This document shows, in pieces, positions 19,262-28,162 of a DNA stretch of 64,000 nucleotides; the stretch's first letter is position 1; each line of letters starts with the position of its first letter. The notes below the pieces were generated by a model. It ran no database searches. It worked only from the letters and a program-made list of their open reading frames with translations, and was not told the DNA's origin. Both the position numbers and the translations under genes were made by a program. The stretch comes from an uncultured Bacteroidales bacterium (GTDB taxonomy: Bacteria > Bacteroidota > Bacteroidia > Bacteroidales > UBA932): contig UQYV01000009.1 of NCBI GenBank assembly GCA_900545245.1, forward strand, positions 27,054 to 91,053. The letters are read 5' to 3'.

Positions 19262-21067
19262 ATGAAAAAGACATTTATATTTTTCCTTATGGTTCTTATG
19301 AGCCTTGGGTGCAGCCTTGACAAACATCCGCTCAATGGTCCATCGACAGTCGGATTTCCTTCTTCAGAGGAGGAGGCAACGGCTGGAACTTATGCCGCCT
19401 ACCGGGCTGTGGCGACCAATTACGGTCATCTCACGGCAGGTTGGTGGAGAACCATCGACTGCATCAGCGATATAGGCACCGGGCGTATTGCCAGCGCTGC
19501 TGTCCTCCAGCTTACCACATCCACCATTTCGACAGAAAACAAATGGATTGTGTCTTTTTACAAATACTCCTACATCGCAATCGGACGTGCGAACTATGTG
19601 CTCGACGGACTCGACAATCTCTCCGGCAAGGTTCCCGAGTCCACGATAGCCTCCCTTAAGGCGGAGCTCCTATGTATCAGGGCTTTCTGCTACGACCAGC
19701 TTGTACAGTACTATGGTGCTGTTCCTTACATCGACCACGCCCTGTCCCTCAAAGACAAGAGCTATCCGAGAATGGCGAAGGAGGAGATTGTATCCCGGCT
19801 TCTTGAGGATTTGGACGACGCCCTGATTGACGCCCTTCCTCTGGTGTGGCCTTCATCCGAAGGAAACGCCCGTTTCAGCCGGGCAGCCGCATATATGCTC
19901 AAGGCGAGAATTTGTCTGAACCACGCCACTCATTCCAACGGCTATTATGAAAAGGCAGCCGAATATGCCGACAAAGCTATAGCCATTGCACATTCGAACG
20001 GCAGCAAACTTGCGGAATATGACCTTAAATACTATCCGACCCACGCGGACGGCGAGCCGAACTGTGCACTCTTCGCTTATGCAGGCGAAAACGACCCCGA
20101 GTGGCTCTGGTCTCTCCAATACAACGACCTGACCACAGATCTTTTGACTATCAATGTCTATTACATCGCGCCCCGGACACTAAATGGAGCATCTTGGATG
20201 GGACCTTCTCAGGCATTCATAGATGCGATTCAATGCACTGACGGAAAACACATCACCGAGTCACCGCTCTACGATTGGCAAGACCCGTGGAAAAACCGCG
20301 ACCCGAGGCTCGACCTCTTCTGTGTGCGTGACAATTCCCGTACTATGGGAGTGGAATACTCGCTTGACGTCACTAGGGAAAAGGTGCATGACTACATGGC
20401 CGGGACTGATATCGCCAATTCCAATGTGATAGGGAATAAAAGCGAATATGGTCCCAACGGAACTAAAGGTCCCGGAGGTTATCTTTGGCGCAAAGGGTAT
20501 GACAACGCCTTTTACGGAGCCATCACCGGAGGTTCTCGCGAACAGACCAAGGATGCGATTAATAACGGTGTTTTCCGCTTGAGCGAACTCTATCTGATTG
20601 CAGCCGAGGCGAGGATTGAAGCCGGAGTGGAACTTGATGTGGCAAAGGAGTATATAGACAGAATCCGCCGTAGGGTGAATATGCCTGATGTCGTGGCCAC
20701 GGATCAGGCGGGTCTTCGCAGTGCGCTGAGATATGAACGTATGGTGGAACTTTGCAACGAAGGTTTCCGCTGGTATGACTTGCGTCGCTGGGGAATTGCC
20801 GAAAAGGCTATGGACCGTGATATTATGGCTCCGGGACAATCGTCTGCCAAGGCTCCCCGCAATTTCATTTCCAATGCAAAGCCAAGCATAGACTCCGACT
20901 GCATCGTGAGCTACTCTGCTGATACCTGGGACGGCAAACCGAGCAATCTGAGAAAATTCAGCACCTATGTCTTCACTACCGGTAAGGATGAGTTCTGGCC
21001 GATTCCTAAGTCCGAACTGGACTCTAACGAGGCTATGGAACCATCCGATCAGAATCCGGGGTATTAG
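19262..21067 (+). CDS. SusD-like glycan-binding lipoprotein
   Basis: The 601-residue protein starts 7 bp after susC. It has a lipoprotein signal (MSLGC) and the SusD/RagB fold. N-terminal TPR-like helices include LLCIRAFCYDQLVQYYGAVP. The C-terminal block has RLSELYLIAAEARIEAG, a Y-E-R-M-V-E-L-C-N-E-G-F-R-W-Y-D-L-R-R-W core and the final FWPIPKSELDSN with NPGY. It forms the lid over the SusC barrel and binds the substrate glycan. Ligand identity cannot be read from the sequence. Confidence 0.95.
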   Translation: MKKTFIFFLMVLMSLGCSLDKHPLNGPSTVGFPSSEEEATAGTYAAYRAVATNYGHLTAGWWRTIDCISDIGTGRIASAAVLQLTTSTISTENKWIVSFYKYSYIAIGRANYVLDGLDNLSGKVPESTIASLKAELLCIRAFCYDQLVQYYGAVPYIDHALSLKDKSYPRMAKEEIVSRLLEDLDDALIDALPLVWPSSEGNARFSRAAAYMLKARICLNHATHSNGYYEKAAEYADKAIAIAHSNGSKLAEYDLKYYPTHADGEPNCALFAYAGENDPEWLWSLQYNDLTTDLLTINVYYIAPRTLNGASWMGPSQAFIDAIQCTDGKHITESPLYDWQDPWKNRDPRLDLFCVRDNSRTMGVEYSLDVTREKVHDYMAGTDIANSNVIGNKSEYGPNGTKGPGGYLWRKGYDNAFYGAITGGSREQTKDAINNGVFRLSELYLIAAEARIEAGVELDVAKEYIDRIRRRVNMPDVVATDQAGLRSALRYERMVELCNEGFRWYDLRRWGIAEKAMDRDIMAPGQSSAKAPRNFISNAKPSIDSDCIVSYSADTWDGKPSNLRKFSTYVFTTGKDEFWPIPKSELDSNEAMEPSDQNPGY

Positions 21068-21101
21068 AAGCTTTTACGTAAGAGATGAAAACTTCGCAAC
21101 A

Positions 21102-21254
21102 ATGACTAAAAATTCAGATATGGAAAAGAAAAGAAATTATGAACCTCCTCTTATGAATGAGTTTGGTTTCAATTCAGAAAACGGTTTCGCCATAAGCAGG
21201 AACCACAATGCTGATTGCGAGGGCGTCAGTGAAACGAACTATCAATGGTCATAA
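21102..21254 (+). CDS. Small 50-residue peptide between SusD and the phosphoesterase
   Basis: Starting at ATG 21102 (or in frame at 21120), the peptide reads MEKKRNYEPPLMNEF early on and ends ETNYQWS. There is no signal peptide or membrane helix. The layout of a basic start, a Y-x-x-P-x-M segment, an F-A-x-S turn and an acidic, Trp-containing tail resembles short peptides commonly encoded in Bacteroidales operons, whose function is unknown. It fills the 196-bp gap between SusD and the next gene, in the same direction. Coding status is plausible, not proven. Confidence 0.5.
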   Translation: MTKNSDMEKKRNYEPPLMNEFGFNSENGFAISRNHNADCEGVSETNYQWS

Positions 21255-21263
21255 ATCAGTTAT

Positions 21264-22826
21264 ATGATGAATGTTATGAGAAAAATACTGCTACTTGTCC
21301 TTTTTTCTGTCCTGCCTTTTCTTGGAGCCTGCGAAAAACCTTCTTCTGGGCTTAACCTCAGCGGAATCAGCTCTCCTGTGAACGGAAAAATCACTTGGTC
21401 GGACGGAGCTCCGGCTGTCGGGATTCAGGTCAGTGACGGATTTACGATAGTGCGCACAGACAAGGACGGAAACTATAAGATTCCTAAGCGCAACACATAC
21501 GCATATTGGGTTTATTATTCGATACCTGCCGATGCGGAAATTGCAATAGGTGAGAACGGTCTGCCGCTTTTTGCACAGAAACTCGACCCAAAGAAAACTG
21601 AATACAATTTCAGTCTGAAAAAAATCGCTGTCGAGAAGAAATTCCGCCTGCTCGCCCTCGGAGACCCTCAGGTGAAAGAGAAAAACAACGGAATAGGACG
21701 CTTTAACGCTGAAACTGCTCCTGACATAAGGGAATATGTGGCAGGAAAGTTTGGGGATATGCCGACATACGCCGTCACTCTCGGAGACCTCGTTCATAAT
21801 GAGTGGAATCTCTATCCGGAAGTGACAAAGATGCTCTCACTTGGGAATCTCTCCGTGCCTTGTTTCCAGGTTATAGGCAATCACGACCACGAGTTTTCAG
21901 CCTCCGACCCTATCCCGGACCTTGTCGGACAGAGAAAGTTTGAGGCTGCGATGGGACCGGTGAACTACTCTTTCGACAGAGGAGATGTCCACATACTCGT
22001 GCTTGACAACATCGTGCATCAGGGCAAGAGCGAGACCTCCTGCAAGGAAGAACTCTGCGAGAGGGTTATGGAATGGGCGAGGACAGACCTTTCTGCCGTG
22101 CCGAAAGAAAAGACCGTGGTTGTTTGTATGCACGCAGGTCTTGAGTACGCCGCTGCGCAGGAACTCTATGAAATTCTTGCGGGTTTCAACTATGCGAGGC
22201 TAATCGGCGGGCACAGCCACTACATCCATTATGCCATCGAGAAAGTTGCAGGTAAAACCATCAATATGGACGATGTCGGAACCACCAACGGAGTGGACTG
22301 GTGTGCGACGGTCTGCGGAGGAGGGGAGCCAATGGGCTATGCCTCCTATGAGTTTGAGGACGGAAAACTCAAAAGCCATATATACAAGGCTGTTGGGCAT
22401 CCTGAGACTTATCAGATAAGGCTCTATCATCCGGCGGATTTTCCGGAGTTTGAATATCAGGTCAAGAGCGACAAACCTCGAATCTATAAATTCGACGTTC
22501 CCGGAAATGACTATGTCGTAGCGAATATATGGAACGCCACGACTGAATGGAGTTTTGAAGTCTGGGAAGACGGAGTGAAAGTTTCGGACGCGCTTGTCCA
22601 AAAGAAAATGTACGATGCCTGGTCCTGCTGGTATTTCTACAAGGTCCTCGCTCGCAACACATACAGCTATTCCCGCAAACCTCAGCATATGTACTATCAT
22701 AAACTGCACAATCCCGGGGCTTCGGACATCAAAGTGGTGGCACGCGACCCTTATGGACATACTTTCGAACAGACGCTCTTCACCACAAGGGCCGAATCGG
22801 ATTATCCCGCTCCTCCGATGCACTGA
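21264..22826 (+). CDS. Calcineurin-like metallophosphoesterase lipoprotein with N- and C-terminal accessory domains
   Basis: The 520-residue protein has a lipoprotein signal (FLGAC). An N-terminal beta sandwich (GKITWSDGAPAVGIQVSDG) is of the MetallophosN type. The catalytic domain carries the metal-ligand motifs in order: LALGDPQ, TLGDLVHN, VIGNHDHE, MHAG and GGHSHY. A C-terminal MetallophosC-type domain (about 390-520, FDVPGNDYVVANIWN) completes the family architecture. It should be periplasmic or surface-exposed and hydrolyse a phosphomonoester or phosphodiester. Within this operon it may dephosphorylate a substituted glycan or sugar phosphate, which is inference from position. Confidence 0.88.
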   Translation: MMNVMRKILLLVLFSVLPFLGACEKPSSGLNLSGISSPVNGKITWSDGAPAVGIQVSDGFTIVRTDKDGNYKIPKRNTYAYWVYYSIPADAEIAIGENGLPLFAQKLDPKKTEYNFSLKKIAVEKKFRLLALGDPQVKEKNNGIGRFNAETAPDIREYVAGKFGDMPTYAVTLGDLVHNEWNLYPEVTKMLSLGNLSVPCFQVIGNHDHEFSASDPIPDLVGQRKFEAAMGPVNYSFDRGDVHILVLDNIVHQGKSETSCKEELCERVMEWARTDLSAVPKEKTVVVCMHAGLEYAAAQELYEILAGFNYARLIGGHSHYIHYAIEKVAGKTINMDDVGTTNGVDWCATVCGGGEPMGYASYEFEDGKLKSHIYKAVGHPETYQIRLYHPADFPEFEYQVKSDKPRIYKFDVPGNDYVVANIWNATTEWSFEVWEDGVKVSDALVQKKMYDAWSCWYFYKVLARNTYSYSRKPQHMYYHKLHNPGASDIKVVARDPYGHTFEQTLFTTRAESDYPAPPMH

Positions 22827-22867
22827 CCTCTGTAAACTGTAGTTTCTAAACTTAAAATTTATTGAAA

Positions 22868-24856
22868 ATGAAAACACGAAATTTGATATTTACCTCCGGA
22901 CTGTTCTTCTCTATGACGCTCGCATTGCTTTCCTGTGCGAAAGTCCAGTCTCCGGAGCCATCTCCTGAAAGCCCGGCTGAAAATCAGGAACAGTCCGGAA
23001 AAATTGAAATGGAATTCTCTGCCATAAGCGAAGCCGGGACAAAAACCGCGCTTGGAGAACTTTCCGGAGGACTACGTCCCATAACTTGGGTGAAAGATGA
23101 TGAAATAAAGATATACTTCAACGAATCGTTCACCACCTCGAAAGCTCTTTCTGATGGTGCCACAACCACTTTCAAGGCAAATGTGGATGAAGCCCCGGCC
23201 TATTATGCGGTCTATCCTTCTTCTGTGGAAAGTTCCCTTACAGATGGAAGTGTCAGCGTGACAATACCGGCAAAACCTGTGGCCTCAAAAGATTTCGGTT
23301 CCATCCATTATGTGGCTGCAATTGCCAAAGACGGTAATCTGTCCTTCAAGAATCTCTGTGGATTCATACGTTTTGAAATAAGGAATCCTGAAATCCGAAG
23401 CCTGATTATTCGTGGTGCCGGTGATCAACTGCTCGCCGGAAAAGTGAGCGTAAGTTTTGATGAGAACGGAAATATCGGGACTCCGAGCATATCCGGAGGA
23501 AATTCGAGGATTATTGCCACTGTTGCCGAAGCGGGAGTATATTATATTCCTGTGCTTCCGGGTATCAATCTTGCGAATGGCGTCGGTTTCCGTTTCTATA
23601 AGGAAGGGGATGTGGCTTCAGCCAATGCTATCGAGACCGGAGTTTTCAGCCTTACGCCTCTTTCGGTCAGCCGCAGTGGGATTGTGGACCTCGGGTGCAT
23701 TGACGAGCGGATTGTGACAGACTGGTATATTGCTCCGACTGCTCAAGGCACTGGTGACGGGCTGTCTGCGGAAAATGCTGCAGCGGGAGTTACATTCCTC
23801 AGGAGACTTCTTGCGCAGGATGACACCAACGACAAGACCAAGGACGGTTTGGCAAAGGGTTATGGCTGCATCGGAGTCAAAGTTCACGCGGCTGCGGGAG
23901 AATATGATTTTGGAGGAGAAGAAATTGTTGTCGCTTGGCCAGGACATACTTCGGCAGTGGGTACGACCATAGAAGGTGCTCCCGGAACTCTGTTCAAAAA
24001 CAGCGGCAACTCCCGCTTTTTCAAGCTCGGGGCCAGGGCCGCTCTGACTTTCAACAACCTGCGCTTCACGGGCGGCAATGCTGATATGGGCGGCGCTCTG
24101 TATCTTGGCGGAGACGATGCCACGATAAAATGTGACGGATGCGTATTTGACGGAAATCTCGGCAGTGCCGTCTATCTGAATAATGCTTCGGCTTCCGCTT
24201 GGTTCAATTCCTGTGTATTCACGGGGAACAATTCAACTCCGAACGGCGATAGCCAATATATCGGACGGGCAGTTTGGACAATGACGGGGGCTGCGACTTT
24301 TTTCAATAATTGTACTTTTGGGGAGCAGGTGGCTTCCGAAAAATGTTTTGGCGACATTGAGATTCGCTCAGGAAAACTGATTTTTGCCAATTCGACGATG
24401 ATTGGTTCAGCTTCGGGTGGAATCTTTCGGGTTCACACGGGAGGTGGAAACGCTTTATATCTGAATAGTCTTGTCATAAACAAGAATGGAGCGAAGGCGG
24501 CAATAAACTATAATAGTAAAAATGGCACATTCATTTCCCGTTATGTGATTTCCGGACCGCCGCAAAACAAATACAAAACATATATAGAAGGTACCCCTTC
24601 CGACACAGACATAGCAAATGTCAAATACGTCGACATCGGCAGTCCGGCTTTTGACGAGACTGACTTGGTCTATAAATGGGACGGAAAACTCACCGGCTAC
24701 GACAAGAGAATTTCAGCGACAGACGCGGCGGAACTGATAAAGACATCAAGCCCTGAATTCCACTCTTGGTTGAACAGCATAAACGCGCTTGACAAGGACC
24801 AACTCGGAAATCCGCGCAGTCCAAATAACCGTCAAGGCTCCTGGCGTGGAAACTGA
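22868..24856 (+). CDS. Lipoprotein with fimbrillin-like N-terminus and parallel beta-helix C-terminus
   Basis: The start is taken as ATG 22868; a TTG at 22862 is in frame. The 662-residue protein has a lipobox (ALLSC). Residues about 30-275 resemble a fimbrillin-type domain, with TKTALGELSGGLRPITWVKD and a hydrophobic F-Y-P-S pattern (YYAVYPSSVE). After DWYIAPTAQGTGDGLS come repeated short strands typical of right-handed beta-helices of the pectate-lyase-like group (LTFNNLRFTGGNADMGGALY, FNSCVFTGNN). The C-terminal QLGNPRSPNNRQGSWRGN is a common ending of such proteins. It may bind or modify a surface polysaccharide; catalytic residues could not be assigned. It is the last gene of the operon. 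Confidence 0.7.
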   Translation: MKTRNLIFTSGLFFSMTLALLSCAKVQSPEPSPESPAENQEQSGKIEMEFSAISEAGTKTALGELSGGLRPITWVKDDEIKIYFNESFTTSKALSDGATTTFKANVDEAPAYYAVYPSSVESSLTDGSVSVTIPAKPVASKDFGSIHYVAAIAKDGNLSFKNLCGFIRFEIRNPEIRSLIIRGAGDQLLAGKVSVSFDENGNIGTPSISGGNSRIIATVAEAGVYYIPVLPGINLANGVGFRFYKEGDVASANAIETGVFSLTPLSVSRSGIVDLGCIDERIVTDWYIAPTAQGTGDGLSAENAAAGVTFLRRLLAQDDTNDKTKDGLAKGYGCIGVKVHAAAGEYDFGGEEIVVAWPGHTSAVGTTIEGAPGTLFKNSGNSRFFKLGARAALTFNNLRFTGGNADMGGALYLGGDDATIKCDGCVFDGNLGSAVYLNNASASAWFNSCVFTGNNSTPNGDSQYIGRAVWTMTGAATFFNNCTFGEQVASEKCFGDIEIRSGKLIFANSTMIGSASGGIFRVHTGGGNALYLNSLVINKNGAKAAINYNSKNGTFISRYVISGPPQNKYKTYIEGTPSDTDIANVKYVDIGSPAFDETDLVYKWDGKLTGYDKRISATDAAELIKTSSPEFHSWLNSINALDKDQLGNPRSPNNRQGSWRGN

Positions 24857-24888
24857 ATAATCCTATATAAACTACCTTGAAAAACTTC

Positions 24889-24938
24889 TTGGATTTCTGC
24901 CTCGCCTGTCTTAGGCCTGGTAGAAATCCAAATTTTTT
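24889..24938 (+). terminator. Intrinsic terminator ending the polysaccharide-utilisation operon
   Basis: A perfect 10-bp outer stem (TTGGATTTCT / AGAAATCCAA) encloses an inner GCCT/AGGC pairing. It is followed by AATTTTTTG at 24931-24939. It lies 33 bp after the stop at 24856. The convergent ATPase gene ends at 24975, so the stem may act for both strands. Confidence 0.75.
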
Positions 24939-24974
24939 GTCAATTCATAAAGTCCGTGTCTTGAATGACGATTT

Positions 24975-26249
24975 CTATTGCAACAGCCATTTCCATACCG
25001 GCATTATTTCAATCTTACCCGATTTGTCTTCAATTTCTCCGGATTCGTCATTCGTCAGTATCAGACGGCGTCGGCATTTTTGGACATTTGGAAATTTTTT
25101 CAAAGCATTTACTTCTCTCTCGAAGGTCTCAGAAGATTGTGTGAGGCTATATGAAACTTGAATTGCCAATTCGTCTTCCGGGATATAGAAATCAACCTCG
25201 ACCTTATCATTATAAAAGAATACACGTTCATTGTCTGCGTCGTGCCCATATTTGCGAAACAATGCCAAGGCAACAACATTTTCGAGTAGGGCGGTTTCTC
25301 CTCCGAGAAGAAAAAGGTTGAGAACGCCATTGTCAATGAAGTAATACTTGCAGGACATTTCTTTTTCTGACAAGGGTGCGGATATATTCCTCAGGCGAAG
25401 AATCAACCACGCTTCTTCGCTATATTCTATGTATTTTGAGACTGTCGGCATTGAAATTTTGCCGTTTACGGACGACAGTATGTGCGCTATGCGGTTGTAT
25501 GAAACCGGTTGGCATACACATTCCGCCAGTTTTTTGATCAGTAGGCGGAGACTCGGAATACTTGCTATTTTGTTCCTACTGGCAATATCTCCCAAATATA
25601 TTTTTTGGAATAGACTGCTCAAGTAATTGCGCTTTACCGGAAGTCCGACAGTCTCCGGCATCCCTCCCCAATGCAGATATTCATTCCACGCCTTAATCAA
25701 CTGTGCCCTTGTTTCTGTCGCTAGCAACGAAATTTCGTCGTGACATATTCTTTGTATATCAATGGCTTCTTTGAAACTGTAGGGATAAATTTCTTCCGGC
25801 AGATAACGTCCTCCCAATGTGCTCATTATCTCTGAGGACAGCATCTTGGCATTACTTCCTGTAATCCATACAGAGTATTTTGTATCTGCGAGACGGCGTG
25901 CAAATTTCTCCCATCCGTTTATGTTTTGGATTTCGTCCAGAAACAGCATTGGGCGTTTCCCGTAAATCTCCGCGTGTGTTTCAAGGATGCTTTCAAAATC
26001 TGATGCCTCAAACTGTGCAAGACGGTCATCTTCAAAGTTTATGTAGAGCATCTCGTCCCAATTATGACCGGATGACAGCATCTCTTGCATCTTCTGGAAC
26101 ATCAAGAATGACTTCCCGCAGCGGCGAACTCCGACAAATACGCGGCAAGGAAAATCATCGGACGGGAGTTTTCTCCGGACGATTCTGTATTTCTCAATAT
26201 CTAAATGGTTAGATATCAGTACTTTCTTAAGTGTGTCTTTGCTTATCAT
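24975..26249 (-). CDS. AAA_14/DUF4143-type ATPase (1 of 4 in the window)
   Basis: The 424-residue cytoplasmic protein has a Walker A motif GVRRCGKS (40-47) and a Walker B LFLDEIQNI. It also has a WITGSNAKML sensor region and the DUF4143-type C-terminal half with a winged-helix-like stretch (SMPTVSKYIEYSEEAWLIL). The PD-(D/E)xK-like end is degenerate: VEVDFYIPEDELAIQVSYS has Q-V-S where E-V-K is usual, so nuclease activity is doubtful. The family's function is poorly known. Start ATG 26249 lies 21 bp from a five-unit palindromic array, see 26271-26417. Confidence 0.88.
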   Translation of the reverse strand: MISKDTLKKVLISNHLDIEKYRIVRRKLPSDDFPCRVFVGVRRCGKSFLMFQKMQEMLSSGHNWDEMLYINFEDDRLAQFEASDFESILETHAEIYGKRPMLFLDEIQNINGWEKFARRLADTKYSVWITGSNAKMLSSEIMSTLGGRYLPEEIYPYSFKEAIDIQRICHDEISLLATETRAQLIKAWNEYLHWGGMPETVGLPVKRNYLSSLFQKIYLGDIASRNKIASIPSLRLLIKKLAECVCQPVSYNRIAHILSSVNGKISMPTVSKYIEYSEEAWLILRLRNISAPLSEKEMSCKYYFIDNGVLNLFLLGGETALLENVVALALFRKYGHDADNERVFFYNDKVEVDFYIPEDELAIQVSYSLTQSSETFEREVNALKKFPNVQKCRRRLILTNDESGEIEDKSGKIEIMPVWKWLLQ

Positions 26250-26270
26250 CTCTTCAATTTTCGTTAGTTA

Positions 26271-26417
26271 ATCAAAAATGCTTTTGAATGATGGAGCAAA
26301 GTTATAAATATATTTTGAATTTTATGTCAACTTTTCAAAATGCCACTTTGAATTTTATTGCTATTCTTCAAAATGTATTTTGAACTTTGTGCCATTTTTT
26401 CAAACTGTGGCTTTGAA
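26271..26417. repeat. Array of five palindromic units, period 31-33 bp, upstream of the ATPase gene
   Basis: Units begin at 26271, 26302, 26334, 26367 and 26399. Each is an 18-19 bp palindrome of the form TTCAAA-N6/7-TTTGAA (for example TTCAAAATGTATTTTGAA at 26367-26384). They are separated by T-rich linkers of 13-15 bp. The second unit has a degenerate left arm. The whole array is intergenic and ends 21 bp before the ATPase start. A period near 32 bp places all units on one DNA face, as expected for cooperative protein binding. It is not a CRISPR: spacers are only about 14 bp and similar to each other. Confidence 0.85.
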
Positions 26418-26499
26418 CTTCGCTATTTATGCGTCAATGTGATTTCCGCTGACTTCAATGTCTATGAATGCTATCTTTCCCATCGGTCAGTTTGACCTT

Positions 26500-27963
26500 T
26501 TATGACTTTCGACGGATTTTCCAAACAAAGAAAATCACGAGCGAAAGGACGAATGTCACGGAACCTATTGCGTAATTCCAGCTGTTTGGGAGGTTGAAAC
26601 CGATTTTTGCGATGCAGAGGTAGGTCGTGCAGACGGCTGTCATAAAGGCTGCGGGGAAAAGGGTCAGAAGGTAGGCGGAAGACCCTGCTCCTTTGGATTT
26701 GACGAGGTAAGCCGTTGCAGTCCAGAGCATAAACACGGCAAGAGTTTGGTTTGCCCAGCCGAAATAGCGCCAAATAACGTTGAATCCGTCTTCATCTGCA
26801 ATGTTGTACCAAAGCAGTAGGACGGCGATTGCAAAAAGCGGGATGCTGATTGCCAGGCGATTGCGTATCGGTTTTTGCTCCAAGTGAAGGAAATCCGCCA
26901 CAATGAGGCGGGCACTGCGGAATGCTGTGTCGCCGCTTGTGATAGGGGCTGCCACAACTCCGAGCACCGCGAGAATGCCACCGAAAATCCCCAGCCAGCT
27001 TTTCGACACACTCACAACCACTTCAGGAGCGGCAGCACTGAGTGAGGACCCCACAGCCTCGGCACCTCCGTCAAAGAAAAACCAAGATGAAACGGTTGCC
27101 CAGATGAGCGCAACCACACCTTCAGTGATCATTGCTCCGTAGAAAACAGGTCTTCCGAGTTTCTCGTCTGTGAGGCAGCGTGCCATCAGCGGACTTTGTG
27201 TGGCGTGGAAACCGCTCACGGCTCCGCAGGCAATAGTGATGAAAAGGCAAGGGAAAATAGGCTGGCCGCTCAAAAGCCCCTCACTTTCACCAAGATTTCC
27301 GATTCCGTCCCAGAGCTCGGGGAGTGAAGGCCATTTCACAAAGAGGCAGACCATTAGAGCCACTGCCATAAACAGAAGCGCAAATGCAAAAACAGGGTAG
27401 ATGCGACCTATTATCTTATCCACCGGAAGCAGGGTCGCCACAAGGTAGTAGAGGAAAACGACCCCTACCCAAATCATTATCGCGGTAGTGGACCCGTCAC
27501 CGGCAATATCTCCGAGTATCAGCGCCGGACTGAAGACGAAAACCGTTCCCACCAGCATCAGAACGATGATTGAAAAGGCAAGAATAAATTTCTTTGTTCC
27601 TTTTCCAAGGTATTCTCCCACAATGTCAGGCAGTCCGGTCCCGCCGCCGCGAATCGAAAGCATCCCAGTGAAATAGTCGTGAACCGCACCGGCAAAAATG
27701 CATCCGAAGACTATCCAAAGATAGGACGCCGGACCGAATTTAGCCCCCATAATGGCTCCGAAAATAGGACCTGTCCCGGCGATGTTGAGGAACTGGACCA
27801 TATAGACTTTCCACGCAGGCATAGGCACATAGTCCACCCCGTCCGCCTTGCTAAGTGCCGGGGTTTTCCTCGAAGAATCAATCCCAAAGATGCGTTCCAC
27901 GAGCCTGCCATAAAGAAAGTAGCCCAAAAGCAGGGCAAAAAGACTGATTAGAAAAGAGAACAT
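26500..27963 (-). CDS. cstA: CstA family carbon-starvation transporter (short form)
   Basis: The 487-residue polytopic membrane protein starts at ATG 27963; an upstream in-frame TTG is unlikely. Family signatures are present: DGVDYVPMPAWKVYMVQFLN, AGTGPIFGAIMGAKFGPASY, GAVHDYFTGMLSIR, SGFHATQSPLMARCL and NVIWRYFGWANQTLAVFMLW. CstA/BtsT proteins take up peptides or pyruvate under carbon limitation. The protein is shorter than the roughly 700-residue enterobacterial type but matches the common Bacteroidetes length. It is a single-gene transcript divergent from the 5'-nucleotidase gene. Confidence 0.93.
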   Translation of the reverse strand: MFSFLISLFALLLGYFLYGRLVERIFGIDSSRKTPALSKADGVDYVPMPAWKVYMVQFLNIAGTGPIFGAIMGAKFGPASYLWIVFGCIFAGAVHDYFTGMLSIRGGGTGLPDIVGEYLGKGTKKFILAFSIIVLMLVGTVFVFSPALILGDIAGDGSTTAIMIWVGVVFLYYLVATLLPVDKIIGRIYPVFAFALLFMAVALMVCLFVKWPSLPELWDGIGNLGESEGLLSGQPIFPCLFITIACGAVSGFHATQSPLMARCLTDEKLGRPVFYGAMITEGVVALIWATVSSWFFFDGGAEAVGSSLSAAAPEVVVSVSKSWLGIFGGILAVLGVVAAPITSGDTAFRSARLIVADFLHLEQKPIRNRLAISIPLFAIAVLLLWYNIADEDGFNVIWRYFGWANQTLAVFMLWTATAYLVKSKGAGSSAYLLTLFPAAFMTAVCTTYLCIAKIGFNLPNSWNYAIGSVTFVLSLVIFFVWKIRRKS

Positions 27964-28027
27964 TGTGGTTATTGTTTTACGTACGAACCTTCCTCCGGTT
28001 TTTCCCTCCGATTTTTTCAAAGAGACA

Positions 28028-28035
28028 CAAAATTA
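28028..28035 (-). promoter_or_regulatory. Predicted -7 element (TAATTTTG) of cstA
   Basis: On the minus strand TAATTTTG fits TAnnTTTG and lies 65 bp upstream of ATG 27963. The following TGTGTCTCTTTG stretch is shared with the EEP-gene promoter near 6261. No convincing -33 box was found at the usual spacing. Confidence 0.45.
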
Positions 28036-28104
28036 GCAAATTTTTCACAACCGGGCTTCGAAACGGGATAATTCTGCACAAATAACAATGAGACAGTCGC
28101 CATT

Positions 28105-28136
28105 TTTGGAATTATGCGGGCGAATCATTATGTTTG
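28105..28136 (+). promoter_or_regulatory. Promoter of the 5'-nucleotidase gene
   Basis: TTTG (28105-28108) and TATGTTTG (28129-28136) are spaced by 20 bp, a full Bacteroidetes promoter match, 26 bp before ATG 28163. Confidence 0.65.
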
Positions 28137-28162
28137 CACGCTTTTTATGAAAACCGTTAATT

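Noticed and set aside
24877..25161. Small plus-strand gene after the beta-helix lipoprotein
   Set aside because: It starts within the terminator hairpin and runs antisense to the ATPase 3' end.
26271..26417. CRISPR array
   Set aside because: Units are palindromic and spaced by only 13-15 bp with similar T-rich linkers, and no cas genes occur in the window.
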